64,000 nt of DNA from the NCBI GenBank assembly GCA_963844395.1, contig CAWJNX010000002.1:1240001-1304000 (forward strand), read 5' to 3'. Shown here in pieces: positions 38,203 through 49,794 of the stretch (position 1 is the first letter of the stretch; each line of letters starts with the position of its first letter). The translations under genes were made by a program, and so were the position numbers. This DNA comes from VRUE01 sp963844395 (GTDB taxonomy: Bacteria; Actinomycetota; Thermoleophilia; Solirubrobacterales; 70-9). The notes beneath the pieces were generated by a model. That model was given only the letters and a program-made list of their open reading frames with translations. It did no database searches and was not told where the DNA came from.

Positions 38203-38604
38203 ATGCTGGTCCGGCGCCTCTCAGACGCTCCCGCCGAGGAGTGGCACAAGCTTCGCTACAGCGCCCTCATGGACGCGGGGGAACTCGGCGCGCGCAACAT
38301 GTCGGTGACCTGGCTGGAGATCCCGGCCGGCGCCGAGCAGACGCTGCGCTCCGACGAGGGGGCCGAGCAGGTCTACGTCGTCGTGCGGGGCGGCGGCACG
38401 ATGTCGGTCGTCGGCGACACCCAGGGCGTGGCCGAGGGCGACCTGATCCTCGTCCCGCCCGCCACCGACCACTCGATCGCCAACGATGGCGAGGAGACGC
38501 TGGCCTGCGTCTCGGTCCAGTCGCCGCCAGTCGCCGCGGCCGAGCTGTACAGCGATCAGCTGGCCGAGGTGTCCGGCTACGACGATGAAGACGCAAGTCT
38601 GTAG
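38203..38604 (+). CDS. Cupin-domain protein
   Basis: 133-aa single cupin. The two metal-binding motifs are degenerate but recognisable: EQTLRSDEGAEQVYVVVRGGGTMSVVG and GDLILVPPATDHSIANDGEE. The His/Glu ligands are reduced to an E and one H, so metal binding is uncertain. Function cannot be assigned from a lone cupin. It lies between leuS and comEA, in the same direction. Confidence 0.8.
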   Translation: MLVRRLSDAPAEEWHKLRYSALMDAGELGARNMSVTWLEIPAGAEQTLRSDEGAEQVYVVVRGGGTMSVVGDTQGVAEGDLILVPPATDHSIANDGEETLACVSVQSPPVAAAELYSDQLAEVSGYDDEDASL

Positions 38605-38662
38605 CTGAATTGTTCGATTGGGCGCGCCACGCGTGCGTCGGGACCTTGGACGCTCGCGGTCC

Positions 38663-39261
38663 ATGCCCGAGCTGAGCAGGTCCCAGGTCTTCGTCTATGG
38701 CGCCGTGGCGATCGCGCTGCTGCTGGTCGGGGCGCGGGCGATTCGAGCGGAGGGGAGCGGCGGAGCCGCGGTGCCGGTCCCGCCTGCAGCCGGCTCTGCC
38801 GACTGACGGCGAGCTTCAGCATCGTCAGCGGCGGCTCGGACCTGGTCGTCGACGTGGCGGGGGCGGTGCGGCGGCCCGGCGTCTACAGGTTGCCAGCCGG
38901 CGCCCGGGTGGTCGACGCGGTCGAGCGGGCCGGGGGACCGGCCGGCGGGGCGGCGCTCGAAGCGATCAACCGCGCTGCGCGTCTCGTCGACGGGCAGCAG
39001 GTGGTCGTTCCCGAGCGGATCCCGGGCGCGGCGGGTGCGACCGCCGTCTCCGGCGCTGCTGCCGAAGCCGGTCCGATCAGCCTCGGCAGCGCCACGGTCG
39101 AGCAGCTCGACACGATCGACGGGATCGGCCCGGTGACCGCGCAGAAGATCGTCGAATACCGCGACCAGCACGGCGGCCTCGCCTCGGTCGACCAGCTCGA
39201 CGAGGTGAGCGGCATCGGGCCGGCGACGATGGAGTCGCTGCGCTCCCGGCTGCAGCCCTGA
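38663..39261 (+). CDS. comEA: ComEA-type DNA-binding competence protein (one frameshift)
   Basis: Membrane-anchored DNA receptor for uptake. N-terminal helix VFVYGAVAIALLLVGARAI, then after a shift near 38800 the SLBB domain (SGGSDLVVDVAGAVRRPGVYRLPAGARVVDAVERAGGPAGGA) and two helix-hairpin-helix motifs at the C-terminus (TIDGIGPVTAQKIVEYRDQHGGLASVDQLDEVSGIGPATMESL). About 199 aa. Adjacent comEC makes DNA import by a type IV-pilus system likely. Confidence 0.92.
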
Positions 39262-39263
39262 CC

Positions 39264-41181
39264 GTGTGCCGATGCGGCGCGACTGGCTCCCGCCGTGCTT
39301 CTCCTGTTTGGCGTCGCCGCGGTCGTCGTCCTCGCCCTGGCTCACACGCGAGCGAGATCCGCGAGCGAGCCGAGACGGCGCTGGGTCGCGGGATGCCGCC
39401 GCGCGAGGCGGAGCTGGCGCGCGGCTTCGTGCTCGGCGAGGACGACCGCATCGATCCCGCCACCGTCGAGGACTTCCGCCGCTCCGGGCTGAGCCACCTG
39501 CTCGCTGTTTCAGGGTCAGAACGTGGCGCTCCTCGCCCTGCTGGCGATGCCGGTGCTGGCGGCGTTCGGCCTGCCGCTGCGCGCCCGGCTCGTCTGGGTG
39601 CTCGGCCTGATCGCCGTCTACGTCCCGTTGGCGGGCGCCGGCCCGTCGATCCAGCGCGCTGGAATTATGGGCGCGCTCAGCGTGCTGGCGACGCTTGGCG
39701 GGTCGGCGCTCCTCCCGCTTCCATGCGCTGGCCGTAGCGGCGATCGCGACGCTCGCCGTGAACCCTCGGATCGCCAGCGAGATCGGCTGGCAGCTGAGCT
39801 TCGCCGCGCTGCTCGGGATCCTCCTGCTCGCCGCGCCGTTGCGGCGCGCGATCGCGGCGAAGCTCGGACACGGCAGCTGGCGGCTGGCGCTTGCCGAGGC
39901 AGCCGCGATGACGGTCTCGGCGACGCTCGCCACCGCGCCGCTGATCGCCTTCCACTTCGGCGCGCTCTCGACCACAACCCTGTTCGCCAACTTGTTGGCG
40001 ATGCCGGCGGTTGCCCCGGCGATGTGGCTTGGCATGCTCGCGGCGGCGGGCGGCCAGGTTCCGGGTTTCCCGGTCGAGGCTTTCAACTCGCTGAATGCTC
40101 CGCTGCTCGCCTACGTCGCTCAGGTCGCGGCCTGGTGCGGCCGGCCGGGCTGGGCTTCGCTTGAGGTGCGGATCGGGGGCGGCGAGCTGGTGGTCACTTA
40201 CCTTTCGATCATCCTGGCGGTCTGGGCTGCGGCACGCCTGCGACGGCGTCAACGAATCGCCGCCCAGCGAACCGCCAAGACCGCCGTGAGCCCCAGAGTG
40301 TCCACCTCTTGGACATTTCGGTTTCGCTGGCGGAACTTGCGGCGGCGATTGGCCGCGCCCGTCGTCGCCGCCGGCCTCGTCGCGCTTGCACTCGTCTGCC
40401 TGGGGGATCAGGGTGGCGCCGACGCGCCTGGTCCTCCACCGGCGGGACTGCGGGTCTCGGTGCTCGACGTGGGCCAGGGCGACGCGATCCTGCTGCAGCC
40501 GGCCGGCGGCGACGCGATTCTGGTCGATGGCGGCCCGCCGGGTGCGGAACTCGCCGCGAAGCTGCAGGCCGCCGGGGTCGAGCGGCTCGCGGCCGCGATC
40601 GTCACCCACGACCAGTCCGACCATGCCGGCGGGCATCGACGAACTGCTCGGCAGCGGTGCCGGTCGAGAAGCTCCTCTACGCGGCCATCGACCGGGACTC
40701 GCTGGCGGCGGCTCAAGCCGGCGGCATGATCCCGCGCCGCATCGTCGCGGGAAGCGAGGTGCGGTCGGGACGATTGCGGCTCGAGGTGCTCTGGCCGCCT
40801 CGGGAGCTGCTCGGTGTGCCGCAGCCCGGTGAGGATCCCAACCGGCTGGCGCTGGTCCTGCTGCTCCGCTGGCGCGACTTCTCGATGCTGCTGAGCGCCG
40901 ATGCGGAGGCCGAGGCGACGCCGCTCGATCCCGGCCCGCTCGACGTCCTCAAGGTCGCCCATCACGGCAGCGAAGACGCCGGCCTCGGCGACCTTCTCGG
41001 CCGCACCGGGCCCAGCCTCGCTGTCGTCTCGGTCGGCGAAGACAATCCCTTCGGTCATCCGACCGCGGCGACGCTGGCCACGCTCGCCGCCCACGGCGTT
41101 CGCACCCTCCGCACCGACCGGGACGGGACGGTCGTGCTCGAGGTGCGGCGCGGCTCGTTCCAGGTCAGCGCCTTGGACTGA
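39264..41181 (+). CDS. comEC: ComEC/Rec2 DNA-uptake channel (multiply frameshifted)
   Basis: Polytopic membrane channel with a C-terminal metallo-beta-lactamase-like domain that moves single-stranded DNA inward. Pieces read FVLGEDDRIDPATVEDFRRSGLSHLLAVSG, QNVALLALLAMPVLAA, IQRAGIMGALSVLATLGG, ALAVAAIATLAVNPRIASEIGWQLSFAALLGILLL, then RVSVLDVGQGDAILLQP, IVTHDQSDHAGG and VLKVAHHGSEDA. Shifts lie near 39345, 39517 (extra G in CAGGGTCAG), 39700, 40632 and 40660. The N-terminal part before the competence domain seems short. A nested palindrome lies in the linker at 40258-40333. Confidence 0.9.
40258..40333. repeat. Nested inverted repeat inside comEC
   Basis: The outer arms CCGCCCAGCGAACCG (from 40258) and CGGTTTCGCTGGCGG (40319-40333) pair with two compensating single-base gaps. 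The inner arms are TGTCCA (40299-40304) and TGGACA (40310-40315), perfect. It encodes the basic linker RTAKTAVSPRVSTSWTFRFRW between the last membrane helices and the lactamase domain. Confidence 0.5.
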
Positions 41182-41274
41182 TTCCGACCCACCTAGACGA
41201 ATCATCGAATCGATTTTGGGGTCTTTTGCCGCCGGCCCTACATCACGTGCGTGCCTGGCCGATGGGACGTACAG

Positions 41275-41996
41275 GTGTTTCATAAGCGCTTTCAGCCCCG
41301 CTTCCTCCGCCTGGCCAGGCCCAGCGTCCTCGGCGACGGCCTGCCGGAGAGGCTGCGGAGCACACTGGTGGCGCTCCTCGGGATTACGCGGCGCCGCCGG
41401 CCTCGCGATGGTGGCTCTGGTCCTCCAGCAGGGATTCCCACTCGTTTCCAGCGGCCCGGTGCCGGATCCGCCGGTCCAACGAGAGCGGCTGCACGATCGG
41501 GTCGTCGCAGGACAGGCGGCAGCGACCCCCGAGCGAGACGCCACCCCGGCGAGTGTCGTCGACACTGCCCGCTCGCCCGTGCCGCTAGATCCGGGCGGTA
41601 TCGCTCCGACCGCTTCGGCCCCCTCGGCAGGCAGCCCGGTGCTCGTGGTCGGATCGCCGCCGGCTGACGACGAGGAACCGGCTCGCAAGCGTCCGCGTGC
41701 CAAGGCTCCGCCGAGCCCACAACCCGCCGTCCAGGCACCGCCTGCGTCCCCTGCGGACAGAGCCGACCGCGACCTCCTCCAGCGAGCCGCCGGTACCGAC
41801 CCCGGAACCAGAGCCTGAGTCCGTCGCCGCCTCGCACCCAGGCAACGGGAACGCCTACGGGAAAGTCAACGGCAACGGCCACGGTAAAAGCGGCAGTCCG
41901 CCCGGTCAGGCAGCTAGCGCTCAGGCTCACGCCAACTCAGGGGAGAGCGTTCAGGCTCGCGGCCAACTCGGAGGAGTAGCCCGCCTCGACATCTAG
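41275..41996 (+). CDS. Hypothetical proline-rich membrane-anchored protein (frameshifted)
   Basis: GTG 41275 opens VFHKRFQPRFLRLARPSVLGDGLPERLRSTLVALLG. After a shift near 41390 a hydrophobic segment GLAMVALVLQQGFPLV and a long Pro/Ala/Arg-rich stretch follow; after another near 41755 the tail reads PEPEPESVAASHPGNGNAYGKVNGNGHGKSG and ends at TAG 41994. One membrane helix and a disordered outside part are predicted. Such GNGNGHG-type tails are common in Solirubrobacterales envelope proteins. Function unknown. Confidence 0.55.
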
Positions 41997-41999
41997 ACT
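41994..41999 (+). promoter_or_regulatory. Putative -10 element (TAGACT) of holA
   Basis: Same TAGACT hexamer as before valS and proB, again overlapping the TAG stop of the preceding gene, 10 nt before the holA ATG. Confidence 0.35.
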
Positions 42000-42009
42000 C
42001 GGCTCCCCG

Positions 42010-42996
42010 ATGGCCGAGGAGATGCGCTCGCTCTACCTGATCGCCGGCACCGACGACGCGAAGATCGACGCGACGCGGGCGCAGGCTGCGCGCGCGCGCC
42101 GAGCGCGACGGCGGGCCGGGCTCGCTCCAGGTCTTCGAGCCGAGCGAGGGCCGCGGGGCGCCCGATCACGAGGCGCTCGCTCGGCGCGATCCCGGCGATG
42201 TCGCTGACCGAGTCGCGCCGCTACCTGCTCGCCGACGGCGTCGAGCGCTGGCGCGACCGGCAGCTGGAGGCGGTGGTCGCGGCACTCGGCCAGCTTCCGC
42301 CCGACCTGACCGTCGTCCTGATCGCCCGCGCCAAGGCGCCGCCGAAGCTGGCCCGCGCCGTCAAAGCCGCCAAGGGGGAGGTCCACGAGTTCGAGGCGCC
42401 GAAGGCGAGGGACATGCCGCGGGCGCTGGTCGCCGACGCGAAGCGGCTCGGCTTCGGCCTCGAGCCGGCGGCCGCCCGCCTTCTGGTCGACCGGATGGGC
42501 GCCAACCCGCTGCGCCTCCAGCAGGAGCTGGAGCGACTCGTCGCTCTGGGCGGGCGCGGACGGAAAGGTCTCCATCTGCCGACCTCGAGGCGATGATCGC
42601 CGACACCTCCGAGGCTGCGGTGTGGGCGCTCTCCGACGCCCTGCTCGAACGCGATCCGGGCAAGGCCCTGCGGATCGGCGAGCGCCTGATCTCCCAGGGC
42701 GAGAACGTCACCGGTCTGATCTACGGCCTTGCCTCGCGGCTGCGCAAGGCGTGCGCTGCCGCCGCCCAGCTCGAGGCAGGAGTGCCGCCGAAGCAGGTCG
42801 AGTCTGGTCTTGGAATGCACCCTTACGCCGCCAAGCAGTTGGTCGGCAGGCTTCGCCATGCGCGAGCGTCGACGAGCTGCGTGAGGCGACGATGGCCCTC
42901 GCCGACCTCGAGGTCTGGTGCCGGGGAGGGGCCGACTACGGCGACGAGTTGGCGCTGACCCTTGCGTTGCGCAGTGCGGCTGGCGCGACGGTCTGA
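42010..42996 (+). CDS. holA: DNA polymerase III subunit delta (frameshifted)
   Basis: Clamp-loader delta subunit that opens the sliding clamp. The pieces are SLYLIAGTDDAKID, MSLTESRRYLLADGVERWRDRQLEAVVAAL, LTVVLIARAKAPPKLARAVKAAKGEVHEFEAPK, RLGFGLEPAAARLLVDRMGANPLRLQQELERLVAL, then AMIADTSEAAVWALSDALLERDPGKAL and LIYGLASRLRKACAAA, ending MALADLEVWCRGG. This is the HolA order, and the comEC-holA-rpsT synteny is typical. Shifts near 42090, 42190, 42565 and 42862. Convergent with rpsT, with 3 bases between the stops. Confidence 0.88.
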
Positions 42997-42999
42997 CTA

Positions 43000-43263
43000 C
43001 TACGCGGTGCCAGCGGCCGTGCGGGCTGCTTTTGACTTCTTGCGGGCACCGGTGTTCTTGTGGAGGGCGCCCTTCTGCACGGCCTTGTCGATCTTGGAGA
43101 CGAGGGCGCGGTGCTCAGCCTCGATCGCGGCAGCGTCGCCGCCCTCGACGGCACTCTCGAGCCGCCGGAAGTAGGTCTTCACGGTGCTCGTCAGCAGCCG
43201 GTTCTCGACCCGCTCGCGCTCGCTGCGTAGGATCCGCTTCTTCTGTGAGGCTATGTTGGCCAT
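43000..43263 (-). CDS. rpsT: Small ribosomal subunit protein bS20
   Basis: 87-aa basic helical protein of the 30S subunit. MANIASQKKRILRSERERVENRLLTSTVKTYFRRLE and KIDKAVQKGALHKNTGARKKSKAAR are diagnostic for S20. It is divergent from murJ, with start codons 25 bases apart and a TATAGT -10 element between them. Confidence 0.97.
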   Translation of the reverse strand: MANIASQKKRILRSERERVENRLLTSTVKTYFRRLESAVEGGDAAAIEAEHRALVSKIDKAVQKGALHKNTGARKKSKAARTAAGTA

Positions 43264-43277
43264 GTTTCGGGCGGCCG

Positions 43278-43283
43278 ACTATA
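43278..43283 (-). promoter_or_regulatory. Putative -10 element (TATAGT) of rpsT
   Basis: On the minus strand TATAGT lies 14 nt upstream of the rpsT ATG. It also overlaps the short region in front of the murJ GTG, so the two divergent promoters must share about 25 bp. Confidence 0.45.
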
Positions 43284-43287
43284 CCGA

Positions 43288-44891
43288 GTGACATCGAGCT
43301 TGGAGACCCCCGAGGCCCCGCAAGAGCCTGCCCTGTCTGCCCGAAGCGGCCGGCTCGCCCGATCGACCGCCTTCTTCTCGATCGCCACCGCCACCTCGCG
43401 GATCGCCGGGCTCGGTCGCGAGATCGTCGCCGCCGGCTATTACGGCGTCAGCGGGCCGATGTCCGCATTCACGATCGCCTTCCAGGTTCCCAACCTCGTG
43501 CGCAGCCTGTTCGCCGACGCCGCCCTGCAGCCGGCCTTCGTGCCGATCTTCACCGAGCAGCTGGAGAAGAAGAACTACCGGGAGGCGTTCCGGCTCGCCT
43601 CGACCCTGCTGCTGCTGGTCACCCTCGTCCTCGGCGCGATCACCGCGCTCTTCGTCCTGGCCGCGCCCGCTCGTCATCCCCCTCTTCGCGCCCGGCTTCG
43701 AGGGGACGATCCTCGACCTCACCATCACCCTCTCCCAGGTCCTCTTCCCGATCCTGATCTTGCTCGGCGCCAGCGGCGTCGTGGTCGGCATCCTCAACAG
43801 CTACGACCGCTTCGGCGCCTTCGCGATCGCGCCCCTCTTCTGGAACCTGACGATCATCGCCGTGCTGGTCGTCGTCGCCCCGATGTTCGAGGGCCAGGAC
43901 CGGATCTACGCCTACGCGATCGGGATCCTCGCCGGCACGCTCGTCCAGCTCTTGATCCCCGTCTTCGACCTGCGCAACACGCCGTTCAAGTTCGGTCTGA
44001 GCTTCGAATGGCGCAATCCCGACGTGCGCCGCGTGCTGCTGCTGATGTTGCCGGTGACGATCAGCCTCGGCCTGATCAACTTCAACCTCATCATCAACAG
44101 CCTGTTCGGGACGCTGGTCAGCGAGCAGGCGCCGGCGGCGATCGATAAGGCCTTCCGGATCTACCAGCTGCCGCAGGGCATCTTCTCGGTGGCGATCGCA
44201 ACTGTCCTATTCCCGACCCTGGCCCGCTTCGCAGCGCGTGGCGCCCATGACGACCTGCGGGCGACGATGGCCAACGGGATGCGCCAGATCCTCTTCGTCC
44301 TGGTGCCGGCCGCCGCGGCCGTTCTCGTCCTCTCCGAACCGATGATCCGCCTCGTCTACGAGCGCGGCGAGTTCACGCCCGAGCAGACGACCTTGGTCGC
44401 CACGGCCCTCTTCTGGTTCGCCTTCTCCCTGCCCACTAACGGCCTCTTCCTGCTCCTCACCCGCACCTTCTTCAGCCTGCAGCGGCCCTGGGTGCCGACC
44501 ACGATCGCCGCCGCCAATCTCGCGGTCACCGCACTCGCCGCGCTCGCCCTCTACCACCTCGGGAGTCGGCGGGATCGTCGCCGCGACCGCGATCGCCACC
44601 GCGGTAACGGTGGTCGCCCAGGCCGTGATCCTGCGGCGCCTGCTCGGCGGCCTCGAGCTTGGCCGGCTCGCCGACGCCGGCCTGCGGATCGTTCTCGCCT
44701 CGGCGGCGCTCGCAGCGGTCAGCCTCGGCATCTGGGAGATCCTCGACGACGCCCTCGGACGTGGCCTCGCCGGCCAGATCACCTCGCTCGGCACCGCGCT
44801 GGCGCTCGGCGGCTTCGCATACGTCGGAGCCGCGCGACTGCTGCGGATCGCCGAGCTGGAGCAGATGATCCGCCTCGTCCGCCGCCGCTAG
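43288..44891 (+). CDS. murJ: Lipid II flippase MurJ (two frameshifts)
   Basis: MviN/MOP-family flippase that moves lipid II across the membrane. The start ARSTAFFSIATATSRIAGLGREIVAAGYYGVSGPMSAFTIAFQVPNLVRSLFADAALQPAFVPIF is the MurJ signature. Fourteen membrane helices can be traced, including LLLMLPVTISLGLINFNLIINSLFG and the helix with RTFFSLQRPWVPT. Shifts near 43668 and 44565 break the frame. The gene starts at GTG 43288 and is followed without a gap by a second multi-pass membrane gene. Confidence 0.93.
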
Positions 44892-46917
44892 ATGCTCGAC
44901 CTGCCGCGCTACCTGCTTGGGGTCGCTGAGATTGCCCTGCTCGTCGGCTTCGCGACGCTGGGGGCGTCAGCTCTGCGCGCTCGACTCCTTCCAAGCTTCT
45001 CCGGCGCACCGGCTCACCTGGCGACCTCGGTCTTAGCACTCGCACTCCTCATTTGGGTTGCGGAGCTTCTCGGCACTGTCGGCCTATTCGAGGCAATGCC
45101 TTATCTCGTCGCGGTCGCAGGATTCGGGCTCGGGATATCGCTGGTCGTGGGGGGAGGGCGGGGGCACCCCCACCCTCCCTCTTCGATCCGGAAGGTCGTC
45201 CATGGTCAGGCTCGTCGCATTGCGACGCTGATTGCGCTTGGGGTCGCCGTCCTCGCCGTCATCCATTTCGCGCTGGATGTCCGGCCGAAGCTGACGAGCG
45301 GGATGACCGGGTTCGATTCCACCTGGTACCACGGGCCATTCGCCGCAGGGTTCTTTCAAGGTGGCAACACCTGGGACCTGCACTACATCGCGCCGCAGTT
45401 TCTGGCGTGGTTCTACCCGGCGAACTGCCGAGCTGTTCCACGCCGTAGGGATGCTGGCATTCGATCGCGATGTGCTGTCGCCGCTGCTGAACCTCGGTTG
45501 GTTCATGGGGTGCTTGGCGGCGGTGTGGTGCATCGGACGACCCTTTGGAGTGGCGCCTTGGTCGCTCGCGCTTGGCGCCATCGCACTGAGCGTCCCAGCT
45601 CTATCTGACCAGGCGGGTGAGGCGCGTAACGACATTGTCGGGATCTTCTTCCTACTTGCTGCTGTTGCGGTTCTTGTCAACGCCTGGGCAGCCCCGGCAT
45701 CGAAGAAACCCCCGGATGACGAAGAGGAGCCACGTTGCGGCGGCCTACCTGTCGGAGCTCTGATTGTCAGCGGCCTCGCAGCGGGGCTTGCCGCGGGCAC
45801 CAAGCTCAACTTCCTCCTACCTGCTGCTGTTCTGGTGATCGGTCTCCCCGGGGTCGCCCCGAGAGGCGAAAGGTGGCGAGCGCTCGCGATCTCAGGGCTA
45901 GCTGCACTTGCCGGTGGCGGCTACTGGTATCTGCGAAACCTGGTTCATACCGGCAACCCGCTGCCGTGGATCGATGGGATCGGGCCGATCTCGTTGCCGG
46001 CTCCGGGCCAGGCGCTCGGAGGGCGCGAAGGCCACAGCGTCCTGGGATATCTCACCGACGGTGCGGTCTGGTGGGATTGGTTCCTACCCGGCCTCCACGA
46101 CGGCCTCTGGCTCGTCTGGCCGCTGTTTGTCGCGGGGGCTCTTGCCGGACTCGTGCTCTGCTGCCTGGGGCGTGGCGCGAATCCACCGTTGCGTATCGCC
46201 GGCGCGGTCGGCTTGGCTGCCGCCCTCGCCTGGCTGATCGCCCCGACCTCCGCCTCCGGCCCGGAGGGAATGCCGCGCGGGTTCGAGTCCGGCCTCCGCT
46301 ACCTGGCGCCGGCGCTCGTTCTCGGGCTTGCCCTATTGCCCGTCACTCGTCCGTTCCGTCAGCGCATCTCCTACCGCGTCGCCGCGCGTTCGTCCTTTAT
46401 GTCGCATAGCGGTACAAAGGACGAACGCGCCGTTGGAAGGGGAGGCGCCGTTGCGGCCGGGCTCGGTCTGGCCCTGATCGCGGCGGTTGCCGTTGGCTAT
46501 CCCGTTCAGCGCCACTACCTCGAGAACCGCTACGCGGACCCGTCGTTCACCGCTCCCGGTCTCAATGACGCCTTTGCTTGGGCCCGCGACGTCTCCAACG
46601 TCCGCATAGCGACCACCAGCACCCGCCAGTATCCCCTCTACGGCACCAACCTCTCGAATGAGGTCGAGTTCGTAGGCATAAAGCGCCCCCACGGCGGCTT
46701 CGTAGCCCCATCCACCTGTCGCCAGTGGCGCCGCCTCCTCAACGCCGGCAACTACGACTACGTCGTAACCAGCCGCGACCGCATCGAACCGAACAGGCCC
46801 CCCTACCCATCCACGGCCCGCTGGACTGAAGGCCCCGAAGCAAAACTCATCCTCCGAGAGCCGCCCACCATTGTCTTCCAGCTAACGGACCCCCTCAATC
46901 CATCGGGGTGCAGGTAG
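44892..46917 (+). CDS. Polytopic membrane protein, GT-C-glycosyltransferase-like (one frameshift)
   Basis: About 675 aa with about 12 membrane helices. A periplasmic loop early in the chain has GMTGFDSTWYHGPFAAGFFQGGNTWDLHYIAPQFLAWFYPAN, with the acidic residue placement of GT-C enzymes. After a shift near 45428 it continues ELFHAVGMLAF, GTKLNFLLPAAVLVIGLPG and GLRYLAPALVLGLALLPVTRPF. The C-terminal soluble domain has NYDYVVTSRDRIEPNRPPYPSTARW. A role in moving sugars from lipid carriers to envelope polymers is plausible, but the substrate is unknown. Two palindromic DNA inserts lie in loops at 45152-45179 and 46384-46430. Confidence 0.7.
45152..45179. repeat. Hairpin-forming palindrome inside the membrane-protein gene
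   Basis: GGGAGGGCGGGGG (45152-45164), CA, CCCCCACCCTCCC (45167-45179): 12 of 13 pairs with a two-base loop. It encodes the loop GGGRGHPHPPS between two membrane helices. Confidence 0.6.
46384..46430. repeat. Inverted repeat inside the membrane-protein gene
   Basis: A perfect 15-bp pair GCGCGTTCGTCCTTT (46384-46398) / AAAGGACGAACGCGC (46416-46430) with a 17-nt loop. It encodes AARSSFMSHSGTKDERAVGRG, a hydrophilic insert exactly between two membrane helices. Confidence 0.75.
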
Positions 46918-47015
46918 AAGAGCACGTTCCTTCCGCGGGTGGCGTCGGGACTCTCTCACCAGAGCCACAGTCCATCGGCATGCGGGGATGGCGCCGCTCC
47001 GGCGGGTGGCGCGGT

Positions 47016-47078
47016 GGCGGGGGTCCCCCATAGCGGAGGACGCGCGAAGCGCGTCTGAGCACATGGGGGAGGGCCGCC
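47016..47078. repeat. Nested inverted repeat upstream of lepA
   Basis: Outer arms GGCGGGGGTCCCCCAT (47016-47031) and ATGGGGGAGGGCCGCC (47063-47078) pair at 13 of 16 positions. The inner hairpin is GACGCGC-GAA-GCGCGTC (47039-47055), perfect. It fills half of the 213-bp gap between the membrane-protein gene and lepA. A weaker hairpin GGACT...AGTCC lies at about 46949-46974. Confidence 0.7.
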
Positions 47079-47130
47079 GCGACAGGACCCGCCGGCCACG
47101 GCCATTCGTCCCTCATACTCAGGCACCCCA

Positions 47131-48923
<1,793 letters not shown>

Positions 48924-48924
48924 A

Positions 48925-48930
48925 TAGGGT
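48925..48930 (+). promoter_or_regulatory. Putative -10 element (TAGGGT) of the hadA-like gene
   Basis: TAGGGT (TANNNT) ends 7 nt before ATG 48938, just after the lepA stop TAG at 48921. Confidence 0.3.
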
Positions 48931-48937
48931 CCCGCGG

Positions 48938-49378
48938 ATGGCGATCAAGACTGAGGCGATAGGCAAGGAGTGGCCCGCCACTACCTACGAGGTGGGCAAG
49001 GAGAAGATCCGCGAGTACGCGACGGTGGTCGGGCTCGACAACCCGGTCCACTTCGACCGCGAGGCGGCCAAGGCGGCCGGCTACCGCGACGTCGTCGCGC
49101 CGCCGATGTTTGCGGTTGTCTTCAGCTCACCCGCAGTCGCGCCTGCGATGTTCGACGACGAGGTGGGGATGAACTTCGCGGCGATGGTGCACGGTGGGCA
49201 GGAGTTCGAGTGGGGCGAGCCGGCCTGCTCGGGAGACGAGGTCACCACCACGGCCAAGTGCCTGGACATCGCCGAGAAAGACGGCAAGGGCTTCTACATC
49301 TTCGAGACGAATTCGGTCAACCAGAACGGAGACCAGGTTGTGCGCGGAACCTGGACGCTGATCGTGAGGGGGGTCTGA
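48938..49378 (+). CDS. HadA-like (3R)-hydroxyacyl dehydratase subunit (FAS1-like hot-dog fold)
   Basis: 146-aa hot-dog protein of the MaoC_dehydratas_N type: IREYATVVGLDNPVHFDREAAKAAGYRDVVAPPMFAVVFSSPAV, MVHGGQEFEWGEPACSGDEVTTTAKCLDI and FETNSVNQNGDQVVRGTWTLIVR. In mycobacteria HadA pairs with catalytic HadB to dehydrate 3-hydroxyacyl-ACP in fatty-acid elongation. The adjacent gene is the HadB-like partner, two bases downstream, so a heterodimer is expected. Whether it acts in lipid synthesis or in another acyl-CoA pathway cannot be decided here. Confidence 0.85.
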   Translation: MAIKTEAIGKEWPATTYEVGKEKIREYATVVGLDNPVHFDREAAKAAGYRDVVAPPMFAVVFSSPAVAPAMFDDEVGMNFAAMVHGGQEFEWGEPACSGDEVTTTAKCLDIAEKDGKGFYIFETNSVNQNGDQVVRGTWTLIVRGV

Positions 49379-49379
49379 G

Positions 49380-49772
49380 ATGGCGGAGTTGAACGCCGGT
49401 GATTCGATTCCGGAGCTGAAGGTAACGCCCGACAAGTACCTGCCGCATCGCTACGCGGGCGCCTCGGGCGACTTCAACCCGATCCACATCGATCCCGAGT
49501 TCGCGAAGGCTGTCGGCCTGCCGAATACGATCCTCCACGGCCTCTACATGATGGGCTTGGTCGCCCGCGCCAGCACCGAGGCGGCGGGCGGCGATCCCCG
49601 TGCGCTGAAGCGCCTCTCGGTCCAGTTCCGGGGCATGGGCGCGCCCGAGACCGAGATCGTCGTCAGCGGCGAGGTCAAGTCGGTCGAGGATGGCCGCGCG
49701 ATTGTCGACACGGTCGCCGCCCAGGGCGAAAACCAGACGATCCGCAACGCGGAGGCTGAAGTCCAGCTCTAG
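49380..49772 (+). CDS. HadB-like MaoC-family (3R)-hydroxyacyl dehydratase subunit
   Basis: 130 aa with the catalytic hydratase-2 motif YAGASGDFNPIHIDPEFAKAVGLPNTILHGLYMMGL (Asp and His of the D-x5-H pair as D-FNPIH). It pairs with the upstream HadA-like subunit, which lacks that motif. Standing between lepA and hrcA is a lineage-specific arrangement. The stop is followed by the hrcA promoter-like TAGAAT. Confidence 0.88.
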   Translation: MAELNAGDSIPELKVTPDKYLPHRYAGASGDFNPIHIDPEFAKAVGLPNTILHGLYMMGLVARASTEAAGGDPRALKRLSVQFRGMGAPETEIVVSGEVKSVEDGRAIVDTVAAQGENQTIRNAEAEVQL

Positions 49773-49779
49773 CCGCTCC

Positions 49780-49785
49780 TAGAAT
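49780..49785 (+). promoter_or_regulatory. Putative -10 element (TAGAAT) of hrcA
   Basis: TAGAAT ends 9 nt before the hrcA ATG. No CIRCE palindrome (TTAGCACTC-N9-GAGTGCTAA) is present here, so hrcA does not appear self-repressed through the classic operator. Confidence 0.4.
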
Positions 49786-49794
49786 GGAAGGCCG

